The translations under genes and the position numbers were made by a program. Under the pieces are notes generated by a model, which worked only from the letters and a program-made list of their open reading frames with translations, was not told where the DNA came from and did no database searches. From NCBI RefSeq assembly GCF_050315115.1, contig NZ_JBNPOJ010000015.1, positions 1 through 41,988 on the forward strand: 41,988 nucleotides of DNA, written 5' to 3'. This DNA comes from Peptoniphilus_A sp022767005. Lineage in GTDB: Bacteria > Bacillota > Clostridia > Tissierellales > Peptoniphilaceae. This document shows, piece by piece, positions 41,842 through 41,988 of the stretch (position 1 is its first letter; the number at the start of each line of letters is the position of its first letter).

Positions 41842-41858
41842 CCTAGGGAATCCCTAGG
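41842..41858. promoter_or_regulatory. Perfect 17-bp palindromic operator of the flavoprotein gene
   Basis: CCTAGGGAATCCCTAGG has perfect 8-base arms. It lies between the predicted transcription start and the ribosome binding site of the - strand gene, where a bound repressor would block transcription. I cannot assign a known regulator; its GC-rich arms stand out in this AT-rich DNA. Confidence 0.7.
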
Positions 41859-41867
41859 TTTAACAAA

Positions 41868-41896
41868 ATTATAAATCATCAAAAATTTAATTGCAA
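41868..41896 (-). promoter_or_regulatory. Sigma-A promoter of the flavoprotein gene
   Basis: On the - strand: TTGCAA (41896-41891), 17 bases and a perfect TATAAT (41873-41868). The start point falls about 3-8 bases before the palindrome at 41858-41842. Confidence 0.75.
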
Positions 41897-41988
41897 ATAA
41901 TGTAAAATTTAAATTTATAGTCTAGAGAAAAATGAGTGTCATATAATATATTAAAAGAAAAATAAATTTATCTTCTTGTATTTAAAAA
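41897..41988. other. Window edge without features
   Basis: Ninety AT-rich bases beyond the flavoprotein promoter. No open frame, hairpin or repeat is evident. Confidence 0.4.

Noticed and set aside
1..41988. CRISPR array, tRNA/rRNA, insertion sequence, prophage or riboswitch
   Set aside because: I saw no regularly spaced repeats, cloverleaf, transposase, phage gene or conserved riboswitch core on either strand; a covariance search could still find a small RNA.

Overview
The window is very AT-rich, almost every gene lies on the + strand in tightly packed operons, ribosome binding sites are strong (AAGGAGG) and TTG/GTG starts are common. With a FabK-type fatty-acid synthase, stacked ECF transporters and FtsX-type ABC exporters, this points to a low-GC anaerobic Firmicute, most likely a Gram-positive anaerobic coccus of the Peptoniphilaceae type (Anaerococcus, Peptoniphilus, Parvimonas, Finegoldia). 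The genus is inferred from gene content, not proven.

Region 1 (1-15236) is a stack of related transporter cassettes. Each consists of two fused membrane/ATPase ABC half-transporters, an MptD-like ECF S component, an EcfT and a double-domain EcfA. Cassette 0 is seen only as the tail of its second ABC gene (2-337), followed by an orphan ribosome binding site and what looks like the wreck of an S-component start. Cassette 1 (777-7845) is complete, ends with an AraC regulator, and its promoter carries a site matching the Fur 7-1-7 consensus at 12 of 14 positions. Between the cassettes (7851-8291) lie two EcfT fragments and a six-codon stub where an ecfA should start; one fragment is a 112-bp near-identical copy of cassette 2. 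Cassette 2 (8372-15236) is led by a TetR regulator with a matching palindrome at its own promoter and in front of the transporter genes. The architecture and the Fur-like site suggest uptake of an iron chelate (siderophore, metallophore or haem).

Region 2 (15237-18780) holds a decayed XRE regulator that keeps a good promoter, unidentifiable remnants, then a BceAB-like ABC exporter whose permease is broken by a one-base shift in a T run.

Region 3 (18964-29281) is a complete fatty-acid operon: acpP, accB, accC, accD, accA, fabH, fabK, a second FabK/nitronate-monooxygenase-family flavoprotein, fabD, fabG, fabF, fabZ and a MarR regulator in the place of FabT. No fabA, fabM, fabN or desaturase is present. 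The second flavoprotein has four C-terminal cysteines arranged like an iron-sulphur cluster, as in Helicobacter FabX, and is the best candidate for the missing unsaturated-fatty-acid step.

Region 4 (29281-35602) has a methyltransferase whose promoter shares the Fur-like element of cassette 1 (24 of 25 bases), then a two-component system with an acetyltransferase gene between regulator and kinase, and an FtsX-type ABC exporter.

Region 5 (35772-41827) is a redox and electrophile stress group: a beta-class glutathione S-transferase (unusual in Firmicutes), an NADPH-FMN reductase behind a 16-bp palindrome, an isochorismatase-like hydrolase, a MarR regulator, a pirin, a small GNAT protein and a cytoplasmic beta-helix protein of unknown function. 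Convergent to these is a thioredoxin-reductase-like flavoprotein without the redox CxxC, controlled by a perfect 17-bp palindrome. I saw no rRNA, tRNA, CRISPR array, insertion sequence or riboswitch.
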